DNA of 64,000 bases from Pseudonocardia sp. N23 (GTDB lineage: Bacteria > Actinomycetota > Actinomycetes > Mycobacteriales > Pseudonocardiaceae): positions 187,574 to 251,573 of the forward strand of contig NZ_BEGX01000128.1 of assembly GCF_002583555.1 (NCBI RefSeq), written 5' to 3'. The position numbers and the translations under genes were made by a program. Shown in pieces: positions 27,376 through 37,264 of the stretch (position 1 is its first letter; every line of letters starts with the position of its first letter). Under the pieces are notes generated by a model. It was not told where the DNA came from. It saw only the letters and a list, made by a program, of their open reading frames with translations, and made no database searches.

Positions 27376-27760
27376 ATCGTCTCCTCACGTGGTGGGTATC
27401 GGGTTCGACGCGCGGACCGCATCGACACCCACTGCCCTCGCGGCCTCGTAGCCGCCGGCTGCTGGCAATGCCGCCGGGGCGTCTCGTGACCGCGAGCCCG
27501 TGCCTTCACCGGGAGACAGCGCGGGCGCCCTCGGTGGCGGCTCGGACACGAGCGGAGGTGATCAAGGGTTTCGCGGGTCCCAGAACCACTGCCTCTCGTG
27601 CCGGGAATCACACCCCCGCTGGGCCTGACCTGCGGTCTCAATATGAGACGGTGGGTGGTTCACGGGCCCCTATCGTTCGTCTCGTCCGGGCGGTACCGTC
27701 CGGATCGATGGCTCCTGCCGCGAAGACGTGGCAGGTGGCTGCATCCAGGAGGGCAACCGA
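27376..27760. promoter_or_regulatory. divergent control region of monooxygenase operon and activator
   Basis: This 385-bp non-coding stretch separates the leftward operon from the rightward activator gene. It holds the ribosome site for the alpha subunit (GAGGAG near 27382-27387), the palindrome at 27635-27649, three TCTCGT-containing copies (near 27482, 27594 and 27678) that could be half-sites, and the AGGAGG for the activator. I see no convincing -12/-24 promoter. Confidence 0.6.
27635..27649. promoter_or_regulatory. inverted repeat GTCTCA-ATA-TGAGAC
   Basis: Perfect 6-bp arms flank ATA, 126 bp before the activator start and 260 bp before the alpha-subunit start. A Fis-type dimer could bind here; the upstream-activator distance from mimA suits that. 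Binding is inference. Confidence 0.5.
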
Positions 27761-29635
27761 TTGGGCCACTCGGCGGAACACGTGAACACCCGTCCCACGC
27801 AGTCGGCCGACGCCGACAGCGACGTGGCAAGGGTGCCGGTCGGTGCTGCGGCCGCCCGGGTCGCGGAGGCCCGTTCCGCCTTCCTCACCGACGACAACGT
27901 CGAGCCCGGTGTCGTCCGTGCGCCCATCCTCGCGTCGTGGACGCGGTCCCGGAACTTCCAGGTCCCGGTCGACCACCTCGACCTGCCCTACGAGACCGAG
28001 TTCGACATCGACTCCCTGCTCAGGCGGGCCGCCGGGCCGATCCTCACCGAGACGAGCGACCAGCTCGCCACCGAGCCGGTCAGCGTCATCCTGTGCGACG
28101 ACGAGGGAGTCGTCCTCGACCGACGCAGCGGCGACAGCAAGCTCAACCAGGGGCTCGACCGGATCTGGCTCGCCCCCGGCTTCAGCTACGCCGAGCGCTA
28201 CGTCGGCACCAACGGCATCGGCACCGCCCTGGAGGGTCGGGGCCCCGCACTGGTGTTCGGCCACGAGCACTACGTCGAGCACCTCGAGGACTTCGCCTGC
28301 GCGGGTGCCCCGATCCGGCACCCGGTCAGCGGCAAGCTCATCGGCGTCATCGACCTGACCTGCTGGCGACGTGAGGCGAACCGGATGATGGTCGCCGTCG
28401 CGACGAACATCGCCCGGCGCATCGAGGAGACCCTCCTCGAGCACTCCGGCCGCCGCGAGCTCTCCCTGCTCCACGACTACCTGGCCGCCTGCCAGCGCAA
28501 CCGCGGCGCCGTCATCGCCATGGGTGACGACCTGCTGATGATGAACGACCAGGCCCGCCAGCTCGTCGACCCCAACGACCAGAGCTCGCTGCTCTCCCAC
28601 GGCGCCGAGGCACTCGCCACCGGCCGTCGCCGGCAGCTGCTCGTCGACCTGCCCAGCGGTGCCATCGCCCGCGTGCAGACGCGCCCCAGCTGGGGCGAGC
28701 ACGGCGTCACCGGCGGGGTGCTGCACGTCCAGCTCGTGTCGGCCGACACCGCGCCGACACGCTCGCTCTCGCTGCCCCCGCCCACGTCGCTGCCCGCCGC
28801 CGTCGGCTCCGGTCCGTTGTGGACGAAGTGCGTGCAGGCCGTCGACCGGCACCTCCAGGCCCGCGAGTGGCTCGTCCTGGAGGGCGAGCCCGGCTCCGGC
28901 AAACGCACCCTCGCCCGCGCCACCCACCAGCTGCGCAACCCCGCCGCCCACCTGCGGGTCATGGACGCCTCCGACTTCGGCCCGCGCTGGCTCTCCGACG
29001 TCGGCGAGGAGCTCGAGACCGGCAACGGCGGCACCCTCGTGCTCTGCCACGTCGACTCGCTCCCGCCCGAGGCCCTGCGCGCCCTCGGCGACGTGCTCGA
29101 ACCCCACCGGGAGTCGACCGACCCCGAACGGCCCTGGGTCGTCGCCACCGTCGACCGCGCGCACGCCGACACGGCCGTCGACATGATCGAGCTGCTCGAC
29201 TCGTTCCCACGGACCATCGAGGTACCGCCGCTGCGGCACCACATCGAGGACGTCGCAGAGCTCGTCCCGCACCTCATCGCCCGGCTCACCCGCGGCGCCG
29301 ACCTCACCTGCTCCCCCGAGGCCATGCGCGTCCTGATGCGCAACCGCTGGCCCGGCAACGTCGACCAGCTCTACCAGGTGCTCCGCAAGATCGTGGCGCG
29401 CAAGCGGTCCGGCACCATCGCGCCGGCCGACCTGCCCGCCGAGACCCGGGCCACCACCCGGCGCGTGCTCACCCCGCTCGAGGCCATCGAGTGCGACGCC
29501 ATCGTCGACGCGCTGCTCGACACCGACGGCAACAAGGCCGAGGCCGCCCGCCAGCTCGGCATGTCGCGCGCGACGATCTACCGCAAGATCCGCGGCTACG
29601 GGATCTCGTTGCCGCAGTTGGCCGACTCGCGCTGA
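27761..29635 (+). CDS. mimR: Fis/AcoR-type transcriptional activator (MimR-like)
   Basis: This 624-residue regulator has an N-terminal GAF-type sensing region (about 60-190, with GTNGIGTALEGRGP and HPVSGKLIGVIDLTC), a reduced AAA+ region and a C-terminal Fis helix-turn-helix (GNKAEAARQLGMSRATIYRK). The AAA+ part has GEPGSGKRTLA as Walker A, GTLVLCHVD at Walker B, and no GAFTGA sigma-54 contact loop. Such MimR-like proteins activate di-iron monooxygenase operons in actinobacteria, which lack sigma-54. I chose TTG at 27761 because a perfect AGGAGG (27747-27752) stands eight bases before it; GTG codons at 27728 and 27782 are weaker alternatives. The inducer is probably the substrate or its ketone. 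Confidence 0.9.
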   Translation: MGHSAEHVNTRPTQSADADSDVARVPVGAAAARVAEARSAFLTDDNVEPGVVRAPILASWTRSRNFQVPVDHLDLPYETEFDIDSLLRRAAGPILTETSDQLATEPVSVILCDDEGVVLDRRSGDSKLNQGLDRIWLAPGFSYAERYVGTNGIGTALEGRGPALVFGHEHYVEHLEDFACAGAPIRHPVSGKLIGVIDLTCWRREANRMMVAVATNIARRIEETLLEHSGRRELSLLHDYLAACQRNRGAVIAMGDDLLMMNDQARQLVDPNDQSSLLSHGAEALATGRRRQLLVDLPSGAIARVQTRPSWGEHGVTGGVLHVQLVSADTAPTRSLSLPPPTSLPAAVGSGPLWTKCVQAVDRHLQAREWLVLEGEPGSGKRTLARATHQLRNPAAHLRVMDASDFGPRWLSDVGEELETGNGGTLVLCHVDSLPPEALRALGDVLEPHRESTDPERPWVVATVDRAHADTAVDMIELLDSFPRTIEVPPLRHHIEDVAELVPHLIARLTRGADLTCSPEAMRVLMRNRWPGNVDQLYQVLRKIVARKRSGTIAPADLPAETRATTRRVLTPLEAIECDAIVDALLDTDGNKAEAARQLGMSRATIYRKIRGYGISLPQLADSR

Positions 29636-29677
29636 CACGGCCTGCCCGGTTCCACCCGTCCCGATAGGGTTCCCCCC

Positions 29678-30580
29678 ATGCTCGAGATCGGGGGGATCAG
29701 CAAGAGGTTCGGCCAGGTCCAGGCTCTGGACCAGGTCACCTTCACAGTCCAGCCCGGGGAGCTCTTCGGGTTCGTCGGCAGCAACGGGGCCGGCAAGACC
29801 ACCACGATGAGGATCGTGCTCGGCGTCCTGACCGCCGACGGCGGCGAGGTCCGGTGGAAGGGCAGGCCCATCGACGCCGACGTGCGCCGCCGGATCGGGT
29901 ACATGCCCGAGGAACGCGGGCTCTATCCGAAGATGAAGGTCGGCGAGCAGCTCGAGTACCTCGCCCGCCTCCACGGCCTCGCCGCCGCCGACGCCCGCGC
30001 CTCCGTCGAACGCTGGACCTCCCGGCTCGGGGTCGAGGCCCGGATCCGCGACGAGGTGCAGAAGCTCTCCCTCGGCAACCAGCAACGCGTGCAGCTCTCC
30101 GCCGCCCTCGTCCACGACCCCGAGGTGCTCGTCCTCGACGAGCCGTTCTCCGGGCTCGACCCCGTCGCCGTCGAGGTCATGAGCACCGTGCTGCGCGAGA
30201 AGGCCGACGCCGGGGTGCCGGTCATCTTCTCCAGCCACCAGCTCGACCTCGTCGAACGGCTCTGCGACCGCGTCGGGATCATCTCGGGCGGCCGCATGGT
30301 CGCCGCCGGCACCGTCGACGAGCTGCGCACCGGCAACGCCGAACGCATCGACGTCTCCGGACCTCCGCCCGGCTGGGCCGACGCGCTACCCGGTGTCCGT
30401 GTCCTCGAGTCGGGGCAGCACACCACCCGGGTCGAGCTCGACGGCACCTCCGACCAGGACGTCCTGCGCGCCGCCATGGCCGCCGGCCCCGTCCACTCCT
30501 TCGCCCCCCACCGACCGCCGCTCACCGAGCTCTACCGCGACGTCGTCGCCGCCCCCGCCGCCACCGAGGAGGGCGCGTGA
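29678..30580 (+). CDS. ABC transporter ATP-binding protein
   Basis: This 300-residue ATPase pairs with the next gene, an ABC-2 permease. Walker A is GSNGAGKT near residue 32, the signature is LSLGNQQRVQ (Leu in place of Gly, as in NatA-like ATPases), and Walker B is VLVLDEPFSGLDP. The H-loop is FSSHQLDLVE. A C-terminal accessory part of about 80 residues is present, as in NatA/YhaQ types. GTGA overlap with the permease start indicates coupling. The exported substrate is unknown; sodium or drug export is usual in the family. Confidence 0.92.
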   Translation: MLEIGGISKRFGQVQALDQVTFTVQPGELFGFVGSNGAGKTTTMRIVLGVLTADGGEVRWKGRPIDADVRRRIGYMPEERGLYPKMKVGEQLEYLARLHGLAAADARASVERWTSRLGVEARIRDEVQKLSLGNQQRVQLSAALVHDPEVLVLDEPFSGLDPVAVEVMSTVLREKADAGVPVIFSSHQLDLVERLCDRVGIISGGRMVAAGTVDELRTGNAERIDVSGPPPGWADALPGVRVLESGQHTTRVELDGTSDQDVLRAAMAAGPVHSFAPHRPPLTELYRDVVAAPAATEEGA

Positions 30581-31764
30581 CCGCCCCGCTGACCCCCGGC
30601 CGGGCCGTCATGCTCGTCGCCCGCCGCGAGTTCACCACCCAGGTGCGGTCCAAGAGCTTCGTCATCGGCCTGCTCGTCACCATCGCGATCTTCGCGATCT
30701 ACATCGCGCTGTTCAGCTTCATCGGCAGCCAGAGCTCCAGCAACAGCCTCGGCGTCACCTCGTCCACGGCCGCGCTCGAACCCGCGCTGCAGGCCGCCGC
30801 GAAGGCCCAGGACCGCACCCTCACGATCACGCAGGTCGACCGCGCCGCCGGCGAGGCCCAGGTCGCGAACGGCGACCTCGACGCCCTCTTCGACGGCAGC
30901 CCCGGCAGCTACTCCTTGCTCGGCAAGGACACCGTCGACTCCTCGCTGCAGCAGCTGGTCGCCGGCACCGTCCAACAGGCGACGCTCACCGACGCCCTCA
31001 CCTCCGCCGGCCAGGACCCGGCCGCGGTCGCCGCCCGCGGCACCGTCACCGTCGACACCCAGGAACCGCTCGATCCCGAACGCGGGCAACGCCTCGTGCT
31101 CGCCATCGTCGTCGCCGTGCTGCTGTTCATGTCGCTCGTCGGCTACGGCAGCGCGGTCGCCCAGGGCGTCGTCGAGGAGAAGTCCAGCCGCGTCGTCGAG
31201 CTCCTGCTGTCGACGATCCGCCCGGTGCACCTGCTCAGCGGCAAGATCCTCGGGCTCGGCCTGGTCGGACTCGTCCAGCTGCTGATACTCAGCGCCATCG
31301 GGCTCGTCGGCGCGCTGACCGTCGGCATCCTCACGATCCCCACCGCCGCCGCGGGCGCGCTCGTGTCCGCCGTGATCTGGTACCTGCTGGGCTTCTTCCT
31401 CTACGCCTCGATCTACGCGGCCGCCGGGTCGCTGGTGTCGCGGCAGGAGGAGCTGCAGTCGACCGTCGCGCCGATCATGTTCCCGCTGTTCATCCCGTTC
31501 ATCTTCGCCGTGAGCGTGCTGCCCAACGACCCGCGCAACACCCTCGGCACGATCCTGTCCTTCATCCCACTGTTCTCCCCGACGCTGATGCCCGCCCGTG
31601 CCGCGATGGGTGTCGCACCGATGTGGCAGGTGCTCGTCGCGATCGGCCTGACGATCCTGGCGATCATCGGGGTCGTCCTGCTCGCGGCCCGCATCTACCG
31701 GAACTCGGTGTTGCGCACGGGCTCCCGCGTCGGCCTGCGCGAGGCCCTGCGCTCGCGCAGCTGA
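30577..31764 (+). CDS. ABC-2 type transporter permease (NatB/YhaP-like)
   Basis: This 395-residue permease has one N-terminal membrane helix (residues 25-48), a large extracytoplasmic domain of about 130 residues, then five to six C-terminal helices. VQGVVEEKSSRVVELLLSTIRP, read as VVEEKSSRVVELLLS, is the coupling-helix motif of the NatB/YhaP family. SRQEELQSTVAPIMFP is also typical. GTG at 30577 overlaps the ATPase stop. With the ATPase it forms an export system of unknown substrate, ended by a strong hairpin 10 bp beyond the stop. Confidence 0.9.
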   Translation: MTAPLTPGRAVMLVARREFTTQVRSKSFVIGLLVTIAIFAIYIALFSFIGSQSSSNSLGVTSSTAALEPALQAAAKAQDRTLTITQVDRAAGEAQVANGDLDALFDGSPGSYSLLGKDTVDSSLQQLVAGTVQQATLTDALTSAGQDPAAVAARGTVTVDTQEPLDPERGQRLVLAIVVAVLLFMSLVGYGSAVAQGVVEEKSSRVVELLLSTIRPVHLLSGKILGLGLVGLVQLLILSAIGLVGALTVGILTIPTAAAGALVSAVIWYLLGFFLYASIYAAAGSLVSRQEELQSTVAPIMFPLFIPFIFAVSVLPNDPRNTLGTILSFIPLFSPTLMPARAAMGVAPMWQVLVAIGLTILAIIGVVLLAARIYRNSVLRTGSRVGLREALRSRS

Positions 31765-31773
31765 CCTCCGCCG

Positions 31774-31815
31774 CGCGCGACCCCACAGCTCCCGGCACAG
31801 CCGTGGGGTTGCGCG
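31774..31815. terminator. bidirectional terminator hairpin
   Basis: CGCGCGACCCCAC and GTGGGGTTGCGCG pair (one G-U) over a 16-nt loop, between the convergent stops of the ABC-2 permease (31764) and the sunset-domain gene (31825). Confidence 0.8.
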
Positions 31816-31824
31816 CCGCGTCTC

Positions 31825-32634
31825 TCAGGCCTTGCGACGCTTGGGCTTCCACTCCGTGAAGCCTGCCCGGGTCGCGGCCTCCGCCGAGGAGAACCACGCC
31901 TCGGCCTTGGTCCTGCCGTAGTACGGGCTCGCCGGGGTGTGGAAGAGCATCGAGTCGGCGTTGCCCTTGATCGTGTACTCGGGGCCGGGTGCCGAACCGT
32001 CGGGCAGTGGCACCGCCGACCCGGGGCCGAAGGGCTCCTCGGGCGATGCCGCGGGCGTGGCGACGAGCGTCCGCGCCCCGATCGGCTGCTCCGCCTCCGC
32101 GGGCCCCGCCGCGGCTGGATCCGGTCCACCCGCGCCCGCGGCTCGTGGCCCGGCTGCAGCCTGCTTGTCGGCGGCCTTCGCAGCCGCAGCCGCGTCCCTT
32201 GCGGCTTTCTGCTCCGCCGCAATCTGCTCAGCGGCCTTCTGCTCAGCGGCCTTCCGCTCCGCGGCCTTCTGCTCAGCGGCCTTCTGCTCAGCGGCCTTCT
32301 CCGCGGCCGCCCTCTCCGCGGCCTTCCGGTCTGCCGCCTTCTCCGCGGCAGCCGTCTGCTCGGCGTGCCCGGCGCCCTGTGCGACCGTCGGGACCGTCGC
32401 AGCCGCGGCACGGAGGGGCGTCACGGTCGCGGACGGGGCGTCGACAGCCGGCTCGGCCGGCCGCAGCTCAGCGGGCGAGGGGGCGCCGGGCGCGGCGGCG
32501 GCCACACCGTCGCCGGGCCCGGGGGCGGGCGTCGCCGTCGCGAACCGGCGGTAGGCGACCCACCCACCACCTGCCCCGAGCAGCAGCGCGGGAAGGATCC
32601 ACCGGCGGCGTCGCCGGGTCGACTCGTCGGCCAT
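31825..32634 (-). CDS. membrane-anchored sunset-domain protein with Ala/Lys/Glu repeat
   Basis: This 269-residue protein has a basic N-terminus (RRRRRW), one membrane helix (about 12-28), a Pro/Ala-rich linker, a long AEQKAA/AERKAA repeat (about 92-150) likely to form a charged helix or coiled coil, and a C-terminal sunset domain. The domain reads YTIKGNADSMLFHTPASPYYGR, here starting YTIKGNADSMLFH, then AEAWFSSAEAATRAGF. Sunset domains are short actinobacterial modules of unknown role also found fused to ribosomal proteins. The C-terminus would lie outside the membrane if the N-terminus is inside. It is convergent with the ABC-2 genes. Confidence 0.8.
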   Translation of the reverse strand: MADESTRRRRRWILPALLLGAGGGWVAYRRFATATPAPGPGDGVAAAAPGAPSPAELRPAEPAVDAPSATVTPLRAAAATVPTVAQGAGHAEQTAAAEKAADRKAAERAAAEKAAEQKAAEQKAAERKAAEQKAAEQIAAEQKAARDAAAAAKAADKQAAAGPRAAGAGGPDPAAAGPAEAEQPIGARTLVATPAASPEEPFGPGSAVPLPDGSAPGPEYTIKGNADSMLFHTPASPYYGRTKAEAWFSSAEAATRAGFTEWKPKRRKA

Positions 32635-32689
32635 CAGGTGCCTCCGTTCCGGACGTCACCCGAGCCTAGAGGGGCCGTGATCCACTTTC

Positions 32690-34078
32690 TCAGCGACGGG
32701 CCGCTTTCACCCTCTCGTAGCGGGCGAGAGCCTCCTCGCGCTCGGCCTTGTGGTCGACGATCGGCTCCGGATACCCGGCAGGAACACCGTCGGGCAGCTT
32801 CCAGGGCTGGTGGACGGCCTTGCCGGGCACGGCGGCGAGCTCGGGCACGAACTTTCGTACGTAGCGACCGTCGGGGTCGAACCGTTCCCCCTGCGTGATC
32901 GGGTTGAAGACGCGGAAGTAGGGGGAGGCGTCGGTACCGCTCCCGGCGGTCCACTGCCAGCCGTGCTGGTTGGACGCGAGGTCGCCGTCGACGAGCAGCC
33001 GCATGAAGTGCCGGGCTCCCCACCACCACGGTAGGTGCAGGTCCTTGACCAGGAAGCTGGCGACGATCATCCGGACCCGGTTGTGCATCCAGGCCTGCTC
33101 GCGCAGCTGCCGCATCCCGGCGTCGACGATCGGGAAGCCGGTGCGGCCCTCCTGCCAGGCGGCGAACAGCTCGTCGGCCTCCTCGCCCGAGGCGGTGGGC
33201 AGCGCGTCGAAGGACCTGTCGTAGTTGCGCCGCGCGGAGTCGGGCCGCTGGTGGAGGACGTCGGCGTAGAACTCACGCCAGGCGATCTCGGTGCGGTAGG
33301 TCTCGGCCGAGTCGGAACGCTTGCGCGACAGGTCGTGCAGCATCGTCCGCGGGTGGATGCAGCCCCACTTCAGGTACGGCGACATCCGCGAGGTGCCGGC
33401 GACGTCGGGGCGGTCGCGGCGCTCGCCGTAGTCGTCGACGTCGTCGTCGCGGAAGGCGGCCCACCGCACGAGGGCGGCGTCCTCACCGGGGTCGGGCAGG
33501 GTGGAACCGACGGCCTCGTCCTCGGGGATGCCCACCGCCCGGGGCCCGCCGTCCTTCCCGGTGGGGTCGATCCACCCGACGGTGGCGGCCGAGGTATCGG
33601 CGGGGCCGCGCCAGCCGTGCCGGGCCCAGGCACGCCGGAACGGGGTGAAGACCTTGAAGGGGTCGCCGTCGTCCTTGGTGACGCGCCCGGGTGCCACGGC
33701 GTAGGGCGAGCCGGTGCGGACGAGCTCCCGGCCACCCGCGGCGAGCGCCTTCTCGACGTCCTCGTCGCGGCGGACGCCGTAAGGGCCGAAGTCGGCGGCG
33801 ATGTGCACCGCCCTGGCGCCGACGGCCGCGGCGACGCGGGGCACGACGTCGGCGGGATCGCCACGCACGACGAGCAACCTGCCGCCGAGCGCCTCGCCGA
33901 GTGATCGCAGGCAGCCGTACATGAACGTGCGCCGGGCGGGGCCCGACGGGTCGAGCAGCGCGGGGTCGAGGACGAACAGTGCGAGCGCGGCGGGGCCGGT
34001 GTCGGCCGCGGCGAGGAAGATCGGCTGGTCACGGACACGCAGGTCGCGCCGGAACCACACGACGGAGTCGGCACCCAT
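32690..34078 (-). CDS. phr: deoxyribodipyrimidine photo-lyase
   Basis: This 462-residue flavoprotein repairs UV-made pyrimidine dimers using blue light. The N-terminal alpha/beta antenna domain begins SVVWFRRDLRVRDQPIF. The FAD domain shows TSRMSPYLKWGCIHPRTM, TEIAWREFYADVLHQRP, TGFPIVDAGMRQL, WMHNRVRMIVASFLVKDLHLPW (start WMHNRVRMIVASFLVKD) and GDLASNQHGWQWTAGSGTDA; these are the class I photolyase flavin and DNA-binding signatures, including the Trp relay. Length fits class I CPD photolyases. A 7-bp-arm hairpin near 34136-34153 lies upstream. Confidence 0.94.
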   Translation of the reverse strand: MGADSVVWFRRDLRVRDQPIFLAAADTGPAALALFVLDPALLDPSGPARRTFMYGCLRSLGEALGGRLLVVRGDPADVVPRVAAAVGARAVHIAADFGPYGVRRDEDVEKALAAGGRELVRTGSPYAVAPGRVTKDDGDPFKVFTPFRRAWARHGWRGPADTSAATVGWIDPTGKDGGPRAVGIPEDEAVGSTLPDPGEDAALVRWAAFRDDDVDDYGERRDRPDVAGTSRMSPYLKWGCIHPRTMLHDLSRKRSDSAETYRTEIAWREFYADVLHQRPDSARRNYDRSFDALPTASGEEADELFAAWQEGRTGFPIVDAGMRQLREQAWMHNRVRMIVASFLVKDLHLPWWWGARHFMRLLVDGDLASNQHGWQWTAGSGTDASPYFRVFNPITQGERFDPDGRYVRKFVPELAAVPGKAVHQPWKLPDGVPAGYPEPIVDHKAEREEALARYERVKAARR

Positions 34079-34135
34079 GCGCCGACGCTAGCGGCGACCT
34101 GCCGCCGCCGCGCGCCGGGAGAACGTGCCCAGGAC

Positions 34136-34153
34136 GTGTGCGGGTTCGCACAC
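34136..34153. promoter_or_regulatory. inverted repeat GTGTGCG-GGTT-CGCACAC upstream of phr
   Basis: Perfect 7-bp arms with a 4-nt spacer lie 58 bp before the photolyase start and after the gltA-side palindrome. Position suits an operator or a 5'-leader hairpin of phr. Confidence 0.4.
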
Positions 34154-34158
34154 CGAAT

Positions 34159-34210
34159 CGAACGAACGGCCTTTCACGCAACTCGGTGGCGCGACTGTGC
34201 CGTTCGTTCG
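34159..34210. repeat. dispersed palindromic element, diverged copy
   Basis: CGAACGAACGGC pairs perfectly with GCCGTTCGTTCG over a 28-nt interior that holds CTTTCACGCA, close to the CTTTCCCGCA of copy 1 at 5347. It stands 79 bp beyond the citrate synthase stop and may end its transcript. Membership of the family rests on the shared GAACGGC core and interior. Confidence 0.5.
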
Positions 34211-34288
34211 CCGGGTCGGCTTGCCGGACACGACGCGGCCCGGGCGGCGTGACCATGCCGTCCGGGCCGTGTGAGGAAGAACCCTGCG

Positions 34289-35593
<1,305 letters not shown>

Positions 35594-35724
35594 GTGGAGG
35601 TTCCCTCTCACACTCGTGGACATCGGTTATGTGTCAACCCACTTGCAACGCTAGACCGCCGGAGCGGATCCGCAGCGCCCGAGAGAGGTGGACGTGCGTC
35701 ACTCCCCCTGGGCGAGGACGCGTC

Positions 35725-37137
35725 TCAGCCGGATGCGGGGCCGCGGTAGCGCCAGAACTCCGGGAACCGCGCGATGACGACGACCACTCCGACGATGACG
35801 GCGACGCCGCCGACGGTGGCGGCGAGGCCGGGGCCGACGGCCGCGGCGGCGGAGCCGTGCCAGAGGTCGGCCAGCCGCGGCCCACCCGCGACGACGACGA
35901 TGAACACGCCCTGCATGCGGCCGCGCATCTCGTCGGTGGCGACGGTCTGCAGCATCGAGGAGCGGTAGACGGAGCTGACGAGGTCGCCCGCGCCGGCGAC
36001 GGCGAGGAACAGGACGGCGATCCACAGCGAGCCGGTGAGCCCGAACAGCGCGACGCCCGCACCCCACACGACGACGGCCGCGACGACGGCGACGCCCTGG
36101 CGGCGGATGCGTTGCAGCCATCCGGAGAACAGGCCGGCGATCACCATGCCGACGGGGATCGCCGCGAACAGCAGGCCGAGCGCGACGCCCCCGCCGGGCG
36201 GGTCACCGAACGTCTTCTCCGACATCTCGGGGAACACGACGCGGGGCATGCCGAAGCCCATGGCGACGACGTCGACGAGGAACGACACGAGCAGGATCTT
36301 CTGCGTCGCGGTGTACCGGAAGCCGTCGAGGACGTCGCGGATGCCGGCGCGCCTGCAGGTACCCCTGTCAGGCGGGACGGGCGGCAGCTTCCAGGTCGCC
36401 CAGAGGGTGGCGAGCAGCGCGCAGGCGTCGATCAGGTAGAGCGTCGACAGCCCGACGACGGGGATGAGGACGCCGGCGAGCAGCGGTCCGGCGACGGCGC
36501 CGAGCTGGAAGACGGTCATGTTGAGCGCGTTGGCGGCGGGCAGCTGGTCGGCGGGCAGCAGGCGCGGGATGACGGCGTTGCGGGTGGGCTGGTTCATCGC
36601 GAGCATCGCCGACTGCACGGCGAGCAGCGACAGCACCACCCAGACGTTGCCGGCGCCGGTGGCGGAGGTGACCCACAGCGCGAGCGAGGTCGTCGCGATC
36701 CCGGCGCCGGTGAGCATCAGCAGGACCCGGCGGTCCATGACGTCGGCGATCGCGCCGCCCCACAGGCCGAACACGACGAGGGGGACGAGACCGAAGAGGC
36801 CGGTCAGCCCGACGTAGGCCGACGAGCCGGTGAGCTGGTAGATCTGCGTCGGCACCGCGACGACGGACAGCTGCGCGCCGATGACGGTGACGGCGCCCGC
36901 GCCCCACAGCCGCCGGTAGGCGGGGGTACGCAGCGGGGTGGTGTCGGCGAGGGTGCCGCGGATGAGGGCGCCGATCCGGCGGGTCGGCCCCACCGCGACG
37001 GGAACCGTCGGGCCGTCGCCGGCGGGCAGCCGATCCGTGGGCTCCCGCTCCTGCGCGTCAGGACGACGCAGGTTGCGGGTGGGGGGCTCCGGTGGGCTGC
37101 CGGGCCGGCTGGACTCGTCGGGGCCGGGCACGATCAC
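35725..37137 (-). CDS. MFS transporter
   Basis: This 470-residue protein has a polar, Pro-rich N-terminal tail of about 70 residues, then 12 helices. PAYRRLWGAGAVTVIGAQLSVVAVPTQIYQLTGSS (start PAYRRLWGAGAVTVIGAQLS) is the typical first segment of the MFS_3/enterobactin-exporter-like group. Loop 2-3 reads GGAIADVMDRRVLLML, and the mid-protein NQPTRNAVIPRLLP also fits. The substrate is unknown. The start could be GTG at 37137 or 37131. It is followed by gltA on the same strand after 131 bp. Confidence 0.85.
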   Translation of the reverse strand: MIVPGPDESSRPGSPPEPPTRNLRRPDAQEREPTDRLPAGDGPTVPVAVGPTRRIGALIRGTLADTTPLRTPAYRRLWGAGAVTVIGAQLSVVAVPTQIYQLTGSSAYVGLTGLFGLVPLVVFGLWGGAIADVMDRRVLLMLTGAGIATTSLALWVTSATGAGNVWVVLSLLAVQSAMLAMNQPTRNAVIPRLLPADQLPAANALNMTVFQLGAVAGPLLAGVLIPVVGLSTLYLIDACALLATLWATWKLPPVPPDRGTCRRAGIRDVLDGFRYTATQKILLVSFLVDVVAMGFGMPRVVFPEMSEKTFGDPPGGGVALGLLFAAIPVGMVIAGLFSGWLQRIRRQGVAVVAAVVVWGAGVALFGLTGSLWIAVLFLAVAGAGDLVSSVYRSSMLQTVATDEMRGRMQGVFIVVVAGGPRLADLWHGSAAAAVGPGLAATVGGVAVIVGVVVVIARFPEFWRYRGPASG

Positions 37138-37264
37138 CGTCCCAGCCTGACATGCCGCCCCGGCCCGGGCCCGCGGGTTCGTGTGCCGCAACCATCCATC
37201 CGGGCACGGACCACGCGGCGGCGACAACCGTGCGCCCCCGATGAGACAGACGTCACCAGGGTCG

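Noticed and set aside
27376..27760. Sigma-54 (-12/-24) promoter for the monooxygenase operon
   Set aside because: No GG-N10-GC pair with the right context was convincing, the activator lacks GAFTGA, and actinobacteria lack RpoN.
27638..30238. An 866-codon leftward frame opposite the activator gene
   Set aside because: It mirrors the activator and ABC ATPase codons and has no domain. The rightward genes have full motifs.
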